From Aliikangiella coralliicola (GTDB lineage Bacteria > Pseudomonadota > Gammaproteobacteria > Enterobacterales > Kangiellaceae): a DNA stretch of 64,000 bases. The stretch is from NCBI RefSeq assembly GCF_007004725.1, contig NZ_ML660164.1, forward strand, positions 309,501-373,500, read 5' to 3'. The notes under the pieces are model-generated. The model made no database searches, was not told the DNA's origin, and saw nothing but the letters and a program-made list of their open reading frames with translations. Of this stretch, positions 28,437 to 37,722 are shown piece after piece. The stretch's first letter is position 1, and every line of letters starts with the position of its first letter. The position numbers were made by a program, and so were the translations under genes.

Positions 28437-29090
28437 ATTAATCTACATTCAGTTAAAAAAATTATTATTGCTGATGATCATCCGCTTTTCCGCGCCGCCT
28501 TAAAGCAAGTGTTAGCATCGATAATGCCTGCCGCAGAATTTTTGCAGGCAGATAGTGTTTCGCAGTTGGAACGACTGCTGATGGATTGCTGTGGTGCAGA
28601 TTTACTTTTGATGGACTTGCATATGCCTGGCGCTGATGGTTTTTCAGGGTTGAGAAACATTACGCAATGTTATTCACAGCTGCCGGTCATTATTATTTCT
28701 GCTGATGAAAACCTTTCAGTTATGCTTGAGGCGCAGCGGAACGGAGCCTTGGGATTTGTTTCAAAGTCTGCGAGTATTAGTCAAATTTCACTGGCGATAG
28801 AAACTGTGTTAATGGGCGAACTAAGTTTTCCTTCAGAGTTAGAGCGTTTAGCTCAAACTGCTCAAGTAAATTCTGATGCATCAAAGAATATTGTAAACGA
28901 ACAAGTTGAACAGCTAACGCCAAAACAGTTTGCTGTTTTTAGTTTATTAGCTGACGGATTGCTCAATAAACAAATTGGCTATGAGTTGAATATCACAGAA
29001 GCGACAGTCAAAGCCCATGTTACGGCGATAATGCGTAAGCTCAAAGTAAATAACCGAACTCAAGTTGTGTTGATCGCCAATAAAGTTTGA
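28437..29090 (+). CDS. crbR: CrbR-type response regulator (LuxR/NarL family), apparent ATT start
   Basis: A NarL-type regulator, 217 residues from the start proposed here. The receiver begins IIIADDHPLF, has acceptor Asp60 (LLMDLHMPG) and the Lys in GFVSKSAS; a LuxR HTH follows (about 150-212; LTPKQFAVFSLLADGLLNKQIGYEL, KAHVTAIMRKL). The first ATG/GTG/TTG in frame, GTG 28509, would delete the ADDHPLF phosphorylation site. The frame stays open upstream to a stop at 28407 with no standard start. ATT 28437, seven bases after GGGAG, gives a normal length. It is convergent with crbS, its likely kinase, and divergent from the porin. In Vibrio and Pseudomonas this pair controls acetate use. Confidence 0.88.
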   Translation: MNLHSVKKIIIADDHPLFRAALKQVLASIMPAAEFLQADSVSQLERLLMDCCGADLLLMDLHMPGADGFSGLRNITQCYSQLPVIIISADENLSVMLEAQRNGALGFVSKSASISQISLAIETVLMGELSFPSELERLAQTAQVNSDASKNIVNEQVEQLTPKQFAVFSLLADGLLNKQIGYELNITEATVKAHVTAIMRKLKVNNRTQVVLIANKV

Positions 29091-29122
29091 AAGATTATTG
29101 GTTGGTGTCTGTTCCAGGTCAA

Positions 29123-32100
29123 TTATCGAAGTTCATTATTCATGGTAGCTCTTAAAACAGCAGGTTTAACTGGCTTATGTAATAGCTTCAAACCAAATTC
29201 TTGTATTTTATTTTCCACAGTTTGCGAGTAGTCTGCGGTCACAATAACCGCCGGTATTTCCAAGCCTGTTTTGTGTCTTATTTTCTGGATATAATCCAGC
29301 CCGGTTTTCCCTTGATCGAGTTGATAGTCAACAATCAAAATATCAGGAATGAAGCCAGAGTTTAATAACTCGTCGATTTGAGTTTCAGCTTGATTCGCCT
29401 TCACATCACACCCCCAGCGCTCGAGTAACATTGACATGGCATCAGTGATTTGAATTTCATTATCGACGCATAATACTTTTACGTCTGCAAGGGCCGAGTT
29501 TTGGCGTGGTGTTCGTTTTATCTTTTCTGGCGAATGTTGTATTTCAAGCCCTGCGCTTTTTATCAGTAAGTGAAATACTGTTCCTCGACCATACTCTGAG
29601 CGAAGTGTTATTGGGTGGTTTAAAATAGCGGAAATTCGTTCGCTAATAGCAAGGCCCAATCCCAGTCCTGATTCGGTCGCGCTAATGGCTGGGTCGGAAA
29701 GTTGTTTAAACTCACTAAAAATTTCTTCCTGGTCGTCGGCTTTAATTCCGATCCCGGTATCCCAAACGGATACTCGAATGTACTCGCTTCTTTTTTGGCA
29801 ACTGATAAAAACACCACCATTATGTGTATAGCGAATAGCATTGCTCACAAAGTTTTGTAACACGCGATAAAGTAGCTCAGGATCACTTTCTACCTGGAAG
29901 TTTCGTTTCAGCGACTTAAATTTAAGATTTTTATTTTGTGCAAACCCCGAAAATTGTTTTTCTAAAGAGTCGAGGGTATCAAAGATATTAAATACGCGCA
30001 CCGAAGGATAAACGGTCCCACTATCAAGTTTCGATATGTCGACGAGTGATCGAATGATATTTTCTGCGACAGTTAAACTTTGATCGGTTTTATCTACCAG
30101 CTCAGCCTGACTTCCGGTCATAGTGTTGGATTCTGCTTTTAACATTTCACTAAAAAGTCTGGCCGCGTTAAATGGCTGCAGTAGATCATGACTTGCAGCG
30201 GCGAGGAATTTTGATTTACTTTGGTTGGCTTGCTCAGCTTCAGCTTTTGCTGACTCTAAAGCTTTAACCGTTGTGTGAAGTTCTTCGGTGCGCATGGCGA
30301 CACGTTGTTCCAGAGTAATATTGATTTCCTTGAGTGCTAATTCCGCTTTACGACGATGCGAAATGTCCTGAGAAATCGTATAAATACCAACGACTTTTCC
30401 AGCGGCGTCTAGATTAGGAATATAGGTAACCAGATAGTAACGGTCATTTTCCTGGTTAGCGTATTCAAAATGTTGTTTTTGATTGCTTAAGGCCTTTTCA
30501 ATGTACTGTCTTTTGTAACCAATTTCTGCAGGTGAAAGAACGTCGCCGATAGGTTTTCCGAGAATATCTTCTTTTTGCAGGTAGAGGCTGTTTGCAAAAG
30601 CTTTATTAGCAAAGCGAAAAATCAGCTCGGAATCAAAATAGGCAAGGAGGGCGGGCGAGTTATCAGTGTAGATACTGATCTGACGTTCATTTTCCTTTAA
30701 CGCAGATTCAATTTTTTTATAATCTGATACGTCGGTATAAGTCGTTACATAGCCCCCCTGAGGCAAAGGGTTGCCAACGATATCAAGCACAATGCCATCG
30801 TTTCGAACACGCTCAAACCGATAGCTAAGCCCTGAGTCAATATGCGCAAGGCGTTTATCAATGTGTTGTTGCACGTCGCCTTCGCCGCAAAAACCACGCT
30901 CCGCGTTAAAGCGAATTATTTCGGCAATTGGTAAACCGACTTTCAAAAAGTCTTTTGGATAATTCATCAATTTTTCATAACTATGATTCCACCCGATAAT
31001 ATTTTTGTCAGCGTCACTCACGCTGATCCCCTGGGTGATATTGTCCATCGTTACTTCAACCAGACGCCGATTGAATCTTAATGCCTGTGAAGTCGAGCTC
31101 AATAAATTGATAACATCTTCAACATTAATTCCTTTGTCTTTAAATGCTGAAAGAATAACCACGCGCGCGGAAGAGGCGCCAATTGAAGCGGAAAGAATAT
31201 TTTCGGTATGTTTTAGCAGCGTTTCATCAGCAATGTCGTTATCGTCATATTGATCGGAAAATGTTTCGAAAGAGGTCACCATTCTTTCGTTTCCGACGAT
31301 GGCCGCAGAAAGGGACTTTAAATCTTTGACCAAAACTTGCGGCGATTTTCGCGGAGAGCTTTTCAGATTAATTTCTTTGCGCGAGCCATAAACATAAGCA
31401 TAAGCCTGAATCTTTTCTGTTAGAGACTGCCTGGAAAATCTGGAGACCATTATCAATGCGAAAAAATTGCAGGTTAGTGAAATCACTAGTGATTCTGTCA
31501 GAATAGAAAAACCCGAAAAACTGGTTTCCGAAGACAGCAAATACTCGCCTCTTATGCTAGGTAGCCAGGTGAGCACAAACCAGCAAGCTGTGCCGCTTAG
31601 TAGACCCGCAATTGCGCCGAGCTTGGTTGCTTTACTCCAGAAGAGTGCGCAGAGCAATGCAGGCATAAATTGGAGCACGGCGGTAAAAGACAGGTAACCA
31701 ATGGACGCCAATGACTGGCTCTTATCAAGCAGCCGATAAAAGCCATAAGATAGTATTAAGCAAGAGGCTATTGCTACGCGTCTGATGCGTAACATTTTCT
31801 GACTGAATTGCTTATCTTTAAAATGGTGCGAATTGGTATTTTTCAGAATTACCGGCAAAACCAGGTCATTGCTAATCATGGTACTCAGCGCTACCGTTGC
31901 AACGATAACCATACCTGTGGCAGCTGATAGTCCGCCGATAAACACAATTGCGCTTAATAGACTTTGTTTTTCGGCGAGGGGTAAAGCGAGAATAAAGGTG
32001 TCTGCATTGACCGGTGAATTGACATAGGCTGCCGATGAGAAATATTGGCTTCCTGCAACAACAATGGGGATCACAAACAGAGAGATCAGCAGCAGATAAG

Positions 32101-32950
32101 TAGGGAAAATCCAACGGGCATAACGAAGATCATCCGGCTGGTGGTACTCAACCACCGATACATGAAATTGCCTTGGCAGGCAAAATATTGCAGCACTGGC
32201 AAGCAGCATTTGGGTTAAGAAGTTTTCGGTATCAATACCATTTAACCATAACTGGCTAAGTTGCACGTCATTCGTGATTGCATTAAGCAATGATGTTGGG
32301 CCGTCAAAAATCGAGAACAATGCAAACAGACCTACCGCACAAAATGCAATCAGCTTAACGATCGATTCAAAAGCAATTGCGTTCATCATGCCATATTGAT
32401 GTTCAGTGACGTCCAGGTTTCGGGTGCCGAACAATATCGAAAAGATAATCAGTAAAAATGTGATTAAAAGTGCATTGAAATGATGATTGGAAAACAGGTC
32501 CTGTTGCGCATCAAATACTTGAATACTCATGGTGATGGCTTTGAGTTGCAATGCAATATAAGGCAAAATCGCGATTATCGCGATCACGGTCACAATCGCT
32601 GCGATGCTCTGTGATTTTCCGAATCTTGAGGCAATAAAGTCTGAAATTGAAGTGGTATTCTGTTCGTGTCCAACGCGCACGAATCTTTCTAGCAGCGGCC
32701 AGCCCAAGGTGTAAACTAATATTGGGCCCAGGTAAATTGGCAAATAGCCCCAACCTGTTTTTGCTGCACTACCGACCGCGCCGTAAAAAGTCCATGAGGT
32801 ACAATAAATAGCGAGTGAAAAGCTGTAAACCAGCGCTTTTCTTTTTGATGATATTTGTCTTGGTTTGTTTTTGTCGCTGGTGTAAGCAATCAAAAACAGC
32901 AGGCAAACGTAGGCAAATGCAATCACGATTATTTGTAGAGTGGAGATCAC
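29123..32950 (-). CDS. crbS: CrbS-type hybrid histidine kinase with SSF transporter domain
   Basis: A 1275-residue membrane kinase. Residues 1-500 or so form a sodium/solute symporter (SSF) module of about 13 helices (AIYCTSWTFYGAVGSAAKTGW is typical). A linker and two PAS-like domains follow (about 640-860), then a HisKA domain with AAASHDLLQPFNAARLFSEM, a HATPase_c domain (GLGLGLAIS) and a C-terminal receiver with acceptor Asp in LIVDYQLDQGKTG. This is the CrbS architecture; CbrA of pseudomonads is similar but lacks the final receiver. It should phosphorylate CrbR in response to a short-chain acid or energy signal. Start is GTG 32950 with AGG upstream. It is divergent from prpE. Confidence 0.93.
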   Translation of the reverse strand: MISTLQIIVIAFAYVCLLFLIAYTSDKNKPRQISSKRKALVYSFSLAIYCTSWTFYGAVGSAAKTGWGYLPIYLGPILVYTLGWPLLERFVRVGHEQNTTSISDFIASRFGKSQSIAAIVTVIAIIAILPYIALQLKAITMSIQVFDAQQDLFSNHHFNALLITFLLIIFSILFGTRNLDVTEHQYGMMNAIAFESIVKLIAFCAVGLFALFSIFDGPTSLLNAITNDVQLSQLWLNGIDTENFLTQMLLASAAIFCLPRQFHVSVVEYHQPDDLRYARWIFPTYLLLISLFVIPIVVAGSQYFSSAAYVNSPVNADTFILALPLAEKQSLLSAIVFIGGLSAATGMVIVATVALSTMISNDLVLPVILKNTNSHHFKDKQFSQKMLRIRRVAIASCLILSYGFYRLLDKSQSLASIGYLSFTAVLQFMPALLCALFWSKATKLGAIAGLLSGTACWFVLTWLPSIRGEYLLSSETSFSGFSILTESLVISLTCNFFALIMVSRFSRQSLTEKIQAYAYVYGSRKEINLKSSPRKSPQVLVKDLKSLSAAIVGNERMVTSFETFSDQYDDNDIADETLLKHTENILSASIGASSARVVILSAFKDKGINVEDVINLLSSTSQALRFNRRLVEVTMDNITQGISVSDADKNIIGWNHSYEKLMNYPKDFLKVGLPIAEIIRFNAERGFCGEGDVQQHIDKRLAHIDSGLSYRFERVRNDGIVLDIVGNPLPQGGYVTTYTDVSDYKKIESALKENERQISIYTDNSPALLAYFDSELIFRFANKAFANSLYLQKEDILGKPIGDVLSPAEIGYKRQYIEKALSNQKQHFEYANQENDRYYLVTYIPNLDAAGKVVGIYTISQDISHRRKAELALKEINITLEQRVAMRTEELHTTVKALESAKAEAEQANQSKSKFLAAASHDLLQPFNAARLFSEMLKAESNTMTGSQAELVDKTDQSLTVAENIIRSLVDISKLDSGTVYPSVRVFNIFDTLDSLEKQFSGFAQNKNLKFKSLKRNFQVESDPELLYRVLQNFVSNAIRYTHNGGVFISCQKRSEYIRVSVWDTGIGIKADDQEEIFSEFKQLSDPAISATESGLGLGLAISERISAILNHPITLRSEYGRGTVFHLLIKSAGLEIQHSPEKIKRTPRQNSALADVKVLCVDNEIQITDAMSMLLERWGCDVKANQAETQIDELLNSGFIPDILIVDYQLDQGKTGLDYIQKIRHKTGLEIPAVIVTADYSQTVENKIQEFGLKLLHKPVKPAVLRATMNNELR

Positions 32951-33056
32951 AGAAAGCCTGTCCTGATTGAGTTAAGTTTTTATTGATCAAAGATATGGGT
33001 TATTGCCTTTGGAGTCAATCGCGGAGCCTTCGTATCATGGAGAAATTGCTCCGGTT

Positions 33057-33070
33057 TAGACTAAAGTCGA
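33057..33070. promoter_or_regulatory. Predicted CrbR operator in the crbS/prpE gap
   Basis: TAGACTAAAGTCGA differs at one base from the perfect palindrome TAGACT-N2-AGTCTA seen upstream of crbR. It ends 143 bases before the prpE ATG and lies 106 bases from the crbS start, so it could serve either gene. Confidence 0.6.
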
Positions 33071-33158
33071 AAAGAATTCTTGTGCAAAATTCAGTAAGTT
33101 GATGGTAACGGTTTTGTTTTATGCATAAAAAGTCTGCAGATCTATCGTTTCTATGAGG

Positions 33159-33196
33159 GATAGGGCAATACCGGTAGTGATAGGGTAATACGGGAT
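33159..33196. repeat. Two imperfect direct repeats upstream of prpE
   Basis: GATAGGGCAATACCGG and GATAGGGTAATACGGG begin exactly 20 bases apart (33159 and 33179), about two helical turns, just before the prpE start. They may be a binding site for another regulator or a simple duplication in the untranslated leader. Confidence 0.45.
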
Positions 33197-33213
33197 GTAA
33201 CGAGGCAAATTAG

Positions 33214-35160
33214 ATGATGGCAAAACAAAATTCTTCAACCGGCATAAGTGCGCTTTATCAAGAAGCTATTCGAGATCCCGAAAAATTCTGGCTTGAAGCT
33301 GCCAGCCAGGTGCACTGGTTTAAACCGCCGAGCTACGCGCTATCAAAACCCGGGAAGGTGGAGTCTGAGGGCTCAGAACAAACAGAAAAGAGACACACGG
33401 CAGATTGGTTTGCTGATGGTCAACTGAATGCTTGTTATAGTGCTCTCGATTACCACGTTGAACAAGGCCATGGTGAACAGACTGCGATTATTTATGAGAG
33501 CCCGGTGACTGGCGTTTCGCAAAAAATTACCTACGCCAATTTACTATTTCACGTGAGCCAGTTTGCCGGTGCGTTAGCTGCTAAAGGTTTAACTAAAGGC
33601 GATCGCGTACTGATTTATATGCCGATGATTCCACAGGCTGTTGTGGCTATGTTGGCTTGTGCCAGACTGGGTCTTATTCACTCGGTTGTGTTCGGCGGTT
33701 TTGCCGCAAATGAATTAGCCACTCGAATTGATGATGCCGAACCGAAAGCGGTTATTGCCGCGTCTTGTGGTGTTGAGGTAAAGCGTATTATTGACTACAA
33801 AGCTTTATTGAACAAAGCTTTAAAGTTATCGCAACACACTCCAGAATTTCAGGTGATTTATCAACGACCGCAACAAACGGCGAAACTTGATCAACCTAGA
33901 GATATTGACTGGAATGATTTTATCGATAAGGCAGAAAGTGCTGATTGTGTGCCAGTCAAATCGACGGACCCCTTGTATATTTTATACACATCAGGCACTA
34001 CAGGAAAACCGAAAGGCGTGATCAGAGACACCGGTGGCTATTGTGTGGCCCTTCAGTGGAGTATGCGCGCAATTTACAATGTTGTCCCGGGAGATGTTTA
34101 TTGGGCCGCTTCGGATATAGGTTGGGTGGTGGGTCATTCTTATATTGTTTACGGGCCGCTACTAAACCGTAACACAACGATTTTATACGAAGGCAAACCA
34201 GTAGGAACTCCTGATGCCAGCGCCTTCTGGCGGATTATCGCAAAGCATCGAGTTAAGGTTTTATTCACTGCGCCGACGGCTATTCGAGCGATTAAAAAAG
34301 AAGATCCGGCCGGTGATTTGGTGCGACAGGGGGATTTTGATTTAACTTCATTATCAGCGCTGTTTCTAGCTGGAGAGCGCTCGGATCCGGATACGCTACA
34401 CTGGGCGCAAACACAATTAAATGTTCCGGTGATCGACCATTGGTGGCAAACTGAAACCGGTTGGTCTATTTGCGCAAATTGTCTGGGAGTTGAAGCGCTA
34501 CCAGTCGTTGACGGATCGCCCACTATGCCGGTTCCTGGTTATGAACTTTTTGTGGTTGATAAAGGCGGGCAAAAACTATCAAAGGGAAGCGTCGGTGCGC
34601 TGGTAATAAAAACGCCTTTACCTCCGGGTACCTTTACCGGTTTATGGAATGACGAAAAGCGTTTTGAAGAGAGTTATTTTTCCAGTTATCCTGGTTATTA
34701 TGAAACTGGCGATGCGGGCTATATTGATGAAAATGGGTACGTATTTGTCATGTCTAGAACCGATGACATTATCAATGTTGCGGGCCATCGATTATCAACC
34801 GGCGCAATCGAACAGGTGATTGCCGGCCATGAAGATATTGCAGAGTGTGCGGTGATAGGTAAGTCTTGTGCACTAAAAGGCGAGATCCCTTTAGCGTTGA
34901 TTGTCCTTAACTGTCAGACGCAGAATCCACTCGAACAGATTCAACGCGCTTGTGTTCAAATGGTAAGAGAAAAATTGGGCGCTGTTTACAGTTTTAAAAC
35001 ATCAGTTCCTGTGAGAGCTTTGCCGAAGACACGTTCAGGTAAAGTTTTGCGTGCGACAATGAAGCAGATTGCTCAAAAGCAAGCATACTCGATACCGGCA
35101 ACGATTGATGATCCTAAAATTTTAGATGAAATCGAAATCGCGCTAGACCGATTGAATTAG
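33214..35160 (+). CDS. prpE: Propionyl-CoA synthetase (acetyl-CoA synthetase family)
   Basis: A 648-residue AMP-forming acyl-CoA ligase that activates propionate (and probably acetate) to the CoA thioester in the cytoplasm. Motifs: ATP loop YTSGTTGKPKG, WAASDIGWVVGHSYIVYGPL, HWWQTETGW, YETGDAGYIDENGY, and the C-terminal RSGKVLRATMKQ with the catalytic lysine that acetylation switches off in this family. YSALDYHVEQGHGEQTAII resembles PrpE more than Acs. Its gap with crbS holds a predicted CrbR site, which suggests PrpE takes the place that acs has in other CrbRS loci. ATG start, two in a row, with a GAGG site. Confidence 0.92.
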   Translation: MMAKQNSSTGISALYQEAIRDPEKFWLEAASQVHWFKPPSYALSKPGKVESEGSEQTEKRHTADWFADGQLNACYSALDYHVEQGHGEQTAIIYESPVTGVSQKITYANLLFHVSQFAGALAAKGLTKGDRVLIYMPMIPQAVVAMLACARLGLIHSVVFGGFAANELATRIDDAEPKAVIAASCGVEVKRIIDYKALLNKALKLSQHTPEFQVIYQRPQQTAKLDQPRDIDWNDFIDKAESADCVPVKSTDPLYILYTSGTTGKPKGVIRDTGGYCVALQWSMRAIYNVVPGDVYWAASDIGWVVGHSYIVYGPLLNRNTTILYEGKPVGTPDASAFWRIIAKHRVKVLFTAPTAIRAIKKEDPAGDLVRQGDFDLTSLSALFLAGERSDPDTLHWAQTQLNVPVIDHWWQTETGWSICANCLGVEALPVVDGSPTMPVPGYELFVVDKGGQKLSKGSVGALVIKTPLPPGTFTGLWNDEKRFEESYFSSYPGYYETGDAGYIDENGYVFVMSRTDDIINVAGHRLSTGAIEQVIAGHEDIAECAVIGKSCALKGEIPLALIVLNCQTQNPLEQIQRACVQMVREKLGAVYSFKTSVPVRALPKTRSGKVLRATMKQIAQKQAYSIPATIDDPKILDEIEIALDRLN

Positions 35161-35176
35161 GCTGATTGTATAAGAC

Positions 35177-35203
35177 CTGTTGCCTTAGACCATCCGCAAC
35201 AGG
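35177..35203. terminator. Possible hairpin between convergent genes
   Basis: CCTGTTGC (35177-35184) and GCAACAGG (35196-35203) form a perfect 8-bp stem right between the stop codons of prpE and the convergent small membrane protein. No T tract follows on the plus strand, so termination is uncertain. Confidence 0.4.
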
Positions 35204-35638
35204 CTATCTCTGACTGTAAAACTCGCTAATATATTTTCCCCCTTTTATTGTCGCAATAATACGTAGCTTTTGCTTTTCTTTTGAAGCTAAATGCCGTTGA
35301 CGTAACGGCGTTTCACTTTGCCAGTAGTAAGGGTTTTCTCCCATTGACAAAGCGTAGGCGTCGCTGACGTCATTTTCATCCACCAGAAAGAGAATTGCCG
35401 CGTCTAGGGGAAAGGTTGAGTTAACGATTGTGGTTCCGTTTTTGTCGAGCACATTAATTTTAAACTCGTTCGATTTCAAAACGCATTCTTCTGCCAGTAC
35501 GTAACAAGGGCCGTCTGGTTCTAATTGATATAATTGCGTTTGTTCGGCTTGATACTCAAGAAAATAATCAGAACCAATGTAACCAATCACCATCAGGAAT
35601 GGGGCGACAAAAATTGCGAGTTTGGTGTGCCTGTTCAT
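35204..35638 (-). CDS. Small single-pass membrane protein downstream of the symporter
   Basis: A 144-residue protein that I do not recognise. One N-terminal membrane helix (about 8-26) is followed by a predicted periplasmic domain rich in strands, with two cysteines (PCYVLAEECVL, about residues 45-52) that could form a disulfide. The ATG has a good GAGGA site. It lies 96 bases downstream of the symporter gene on the same strand, but a predicted terminator stands between them. Position in the acetate/propionate locus suggests an accessory envelope role; nothing more can be said. Confidence 0.72.
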   Translation of the reverse strand: MNRHTKLAIFVAPFLMVIGYIGSDYFLEYQAEQTQLYQLEPDGPCYVLAEECVLKSNEFKINVLDKNGTTIVNSTFPLDAAILFLVDENDVSDAYALSMGENPYYWQSETPLRQRHLASKEKQKLRIIATIKGGKYISEFYSQR

Positions 35639-35688
35639 AACTTTCCTCAGCGTTGTATATGATGACGAGTATTTTCAGATTTCGTAAG

Positions 35689-35713
35689 AAAAGGCCCCGT
35701 TAAGGAGCCTTTT
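35689..35713 (-). terminator. Predicted terminator of the symporter operon
   Basis: AAAAGGCCCC and GGAGCCTTTT form a stem with one mismatch; on the minus strand it is followed by TTTTCTT. It lies just after the symporter stop codon and would end the DUF4212-symporter transcript, allowing partial read-through into the small membrane protein gene. Confidence 0.65.
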
Positions 35714-35734
35714 ATTTGAAGTAATATTGGCTTA

Positions 35735-37471
35735 TTAATGTTCGTGAGCGACACCTGCGCCACGTGGAATGCGAAAGTTCTCAACCAATTGCTGAATGTT
35801 ACTTGGCGCTGGACCGGTTACTTTCAGCACCGCGAAGGCAACAGCGAAGTTAACCAAAGCACCAACCGCGCCGAAAGCGTTAGGTGATATGCCAAAGAAC
35901 CAGTTCGCTTCCATGCCACCTAAAAAGGAGGTTCCAGGAATAAACATGATTCCTTTATGTTGGAACACATAAAGCATGGTGATACCAATACCCGCGACCA
36001 TACCCCAGATAGCGGCGCGACCACTCATTGTTTTGGAGAAAATGCCCATCATCAATGCCGGAAAGATAGAGGAGGCTGCCAGGCCAAATGCCAGCGCTAC
36101 CGTTCCGGCGGCAAAGCCTGGCGGATTAAGCCCGAGGTATCCGGCGACTAAAATTGAAATTGTCATCACGATTCGACTGGCTAACAATTCGTTTTTCTCG
36201 CTTAAATCAGGCGTCAATACACCTTTCATTAAGTCGTGAGAAACCGAGGAGGAAATTGCTAATAAAAGCCCTGCGGCGGTAGATAGTGCAGCGGCCAAAC
36301 CACCTGCAGCAACCAGCGCGATTACCCAGTTAGGCAAGTTAGCGATAGCCGGGTTTGCTAACACCATGATATCGCGGTCCACCTTAACCATCTCGTTGGT
36401 CGCTTTATCTGAAGTGTACTGGATTTTGCCGTCACCGTTTTTATCTTCAAAGGTTAGCAGGCCGGTTTTTTCCCAGTCCTTAAACCATTGAGGTCGTTCC
36501 GCGTAGTCAAGATTTTCGCCAGCGGCAGGAACTATTGTGTTCATTAAGTTCAACCTCGCCATTGCGCCGACGGCTGGGGCAACTGTGTATAACAGCGCGA
36601 TAAATACCAGCGCATAACCGGCAGACGAACGGGCTGCCTGAACATTCGGTACGGTGAAGAAACGCATGATGACGTGAGGTAATCCAGCGGTACCAATCAT
36701 CAGTGACAGGGTATAGGCGAACATATTTAAGGTGCCGCCAAGATTATCTGTGGTGTATTCTTTAAAGCCGAGATCTGTGACTACCTGGTCGAGTTTGTCT
36801 AACAGATAAACACCGCTACCATCGGCAAGTGTACTACCTAATCCCAATTGGGGAATTGGATTTCCGGTTAACTGTAATGAGATAAAAACTGCGGGAATGG
36901 TATAAGCAAATATTAATACACAGTATTGTGCAATTTGAGTGTAAGTAATTCCTTTCATGCCGCCTAAAACCGCGTACACCCAAACCACTGCCATACCAAT
37001 GCCTAAACCGAGACCATAGTCCACTTCAAGAAATCGAGAAAAAGCGACACCGACGCCTTTCATCTGACCGATGATATAAGTCAGTGAAGCAATGATCAGG
37101 CAGACCACTGCGACGATTCTGGCGGTTTTTGAATAATAACGATCTGAAATAAACTCTGGCACGGTAAATTTACCGTGTTTACGCATGTAAGGTGCGAGTA
37201 ACATTGCCAGCAGCACGTAACCGCCGGTCCAGCCCATTAAAAAGACCGATCCGCCATATCCTAAAAATGCAATTAATCCGGCCATAGAAATAAATGATGC
37301 CGCGCTCATCCAGTCGGCACCGATCGCCATCCCATTTTGAACAGGAGTGACACCACCGCCGGCGACATAGAAGTCACTGGTAGACCCCGCTCTTGCCCAC
37401 CAGGCAATCGCAAAATACATAGCAAATGATCCGAAAACCGCGATGTAGGTGTAGAGTTGTAACTCGTCCAT
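35735..37471 (-). CDS. Sodium/solute symporter, VC_2705 type (ActP-related)
   Basis: A 578-residue SSF symporter with about 13 membrane helices (for example GAYVLLAMLLAPYMRKHGK-type loops and AALSTAAGLLLAISSSVSHDL, the conserved SSF region). Members transport acetate, pyruvate or similar acids with sodium. An insert near residues 335-370 (ENLDYAERPQWFKDWEKTG and a Ca-loop-like DKNGDGK) is typical of the VC_2705 subfamily rather than E. coli ActP. It overlaps by one base (TAATG) with the upstream DUF4212 gene, so the pair is translationally coupled. With PrpE and the porin it makes an uptake-and-activation route for short-chain acids. Confidence 0.92.
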   Translation of the reverse strand: MDELQLYTYIAVFGSFAMYFAIAWWARAGSTSDFYVAGGGVTPVQNGMAIGADWMSAASFISMAGLIAFLGYGGSVFLMGWTGGYVLLAMLLAPYMRKHGKFTVPEFISDRYYSKTARIVAVVCLIIASLTYIIGQMKGVGVAFSRFLEVDYGLGLGIGMAVVWVYAVLGGMKGITYTQIAQYCVLIFAYTIPAVFISLQLTGNPIPQLGLGSTLADGSGVYLLDKLDQVVTDLGFKEYTTDNLGGTLNMFAYTLSLMIGTAGLPHVIMRFFTVPNVQAARSSAGYALVFIALLYTVAPAVGAMARLNLMNTIVPAAGENLDYAERPQWFKDWEKTGLLTFEDKNGDGKIQYTSDKATNEMVKVDRDIMVLANPAIANLPNWVIALVAAGGLAAALSTAAGLLLAISSSVSHDLMKGVLTPDLSEKNELLASRIVMTISILVAGYLGLNPPGFAAGTVALAFGLAASSIFPALMMGIFSKTMSGRAAIWGMVAGIGITMLYVFQHKGIMFIPGTSFLGGMEANWFFGISPNAFGAVGALVNFAVAFAVLKVTGPAPSNIQQLVENFRIPRGAGVAHEH

Positions 37472-37722
37472 TACGACTCCTCCACATTGTGTTTTTTATC
37501 AAGTTTGTTCATCTGATGTGAATACCAGAAAATAAGGGCGACAAAAGTATAAATAGAACCTTGCTGAGCAAACCAGAAACCTAATTTGTATCCCCCAAGG
37601 CGAATTTCGTTGAGTGGTTCAACCAGCAGCAACCCAAAGCCAAATGAAACAACAAACCAGATAGCAAGGCAGATGAATATTAAGCGAAGATTTTCTCGCC
37701 AGTAGGAATGATTGTTTTCCAC
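37471..37722 (-). CDS. DUF4212 small subunit of the sodium/solute symporter
   Basis: An 83-residue membrane protein with two helices (about 12-32 and 46-66) and the family signatures YWRENLRLI at the start and GFWFAQQGSIYTFV in the middle. It is always found next to VC_2705-type symporters and is thought to be their small subunit. It is the first gene of the operon; a predicted CrbR site lies 146 bases upstream of its start. Confidence 0.92.
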   Translation of the reverse strand: MENNHSYWRENLRLIFICLAIWFVVSFGFGLLLVEPLNEIRLGGYKLGFWFAQQGSIYTFVALIFWYSHQMNKLDKKHNVEES

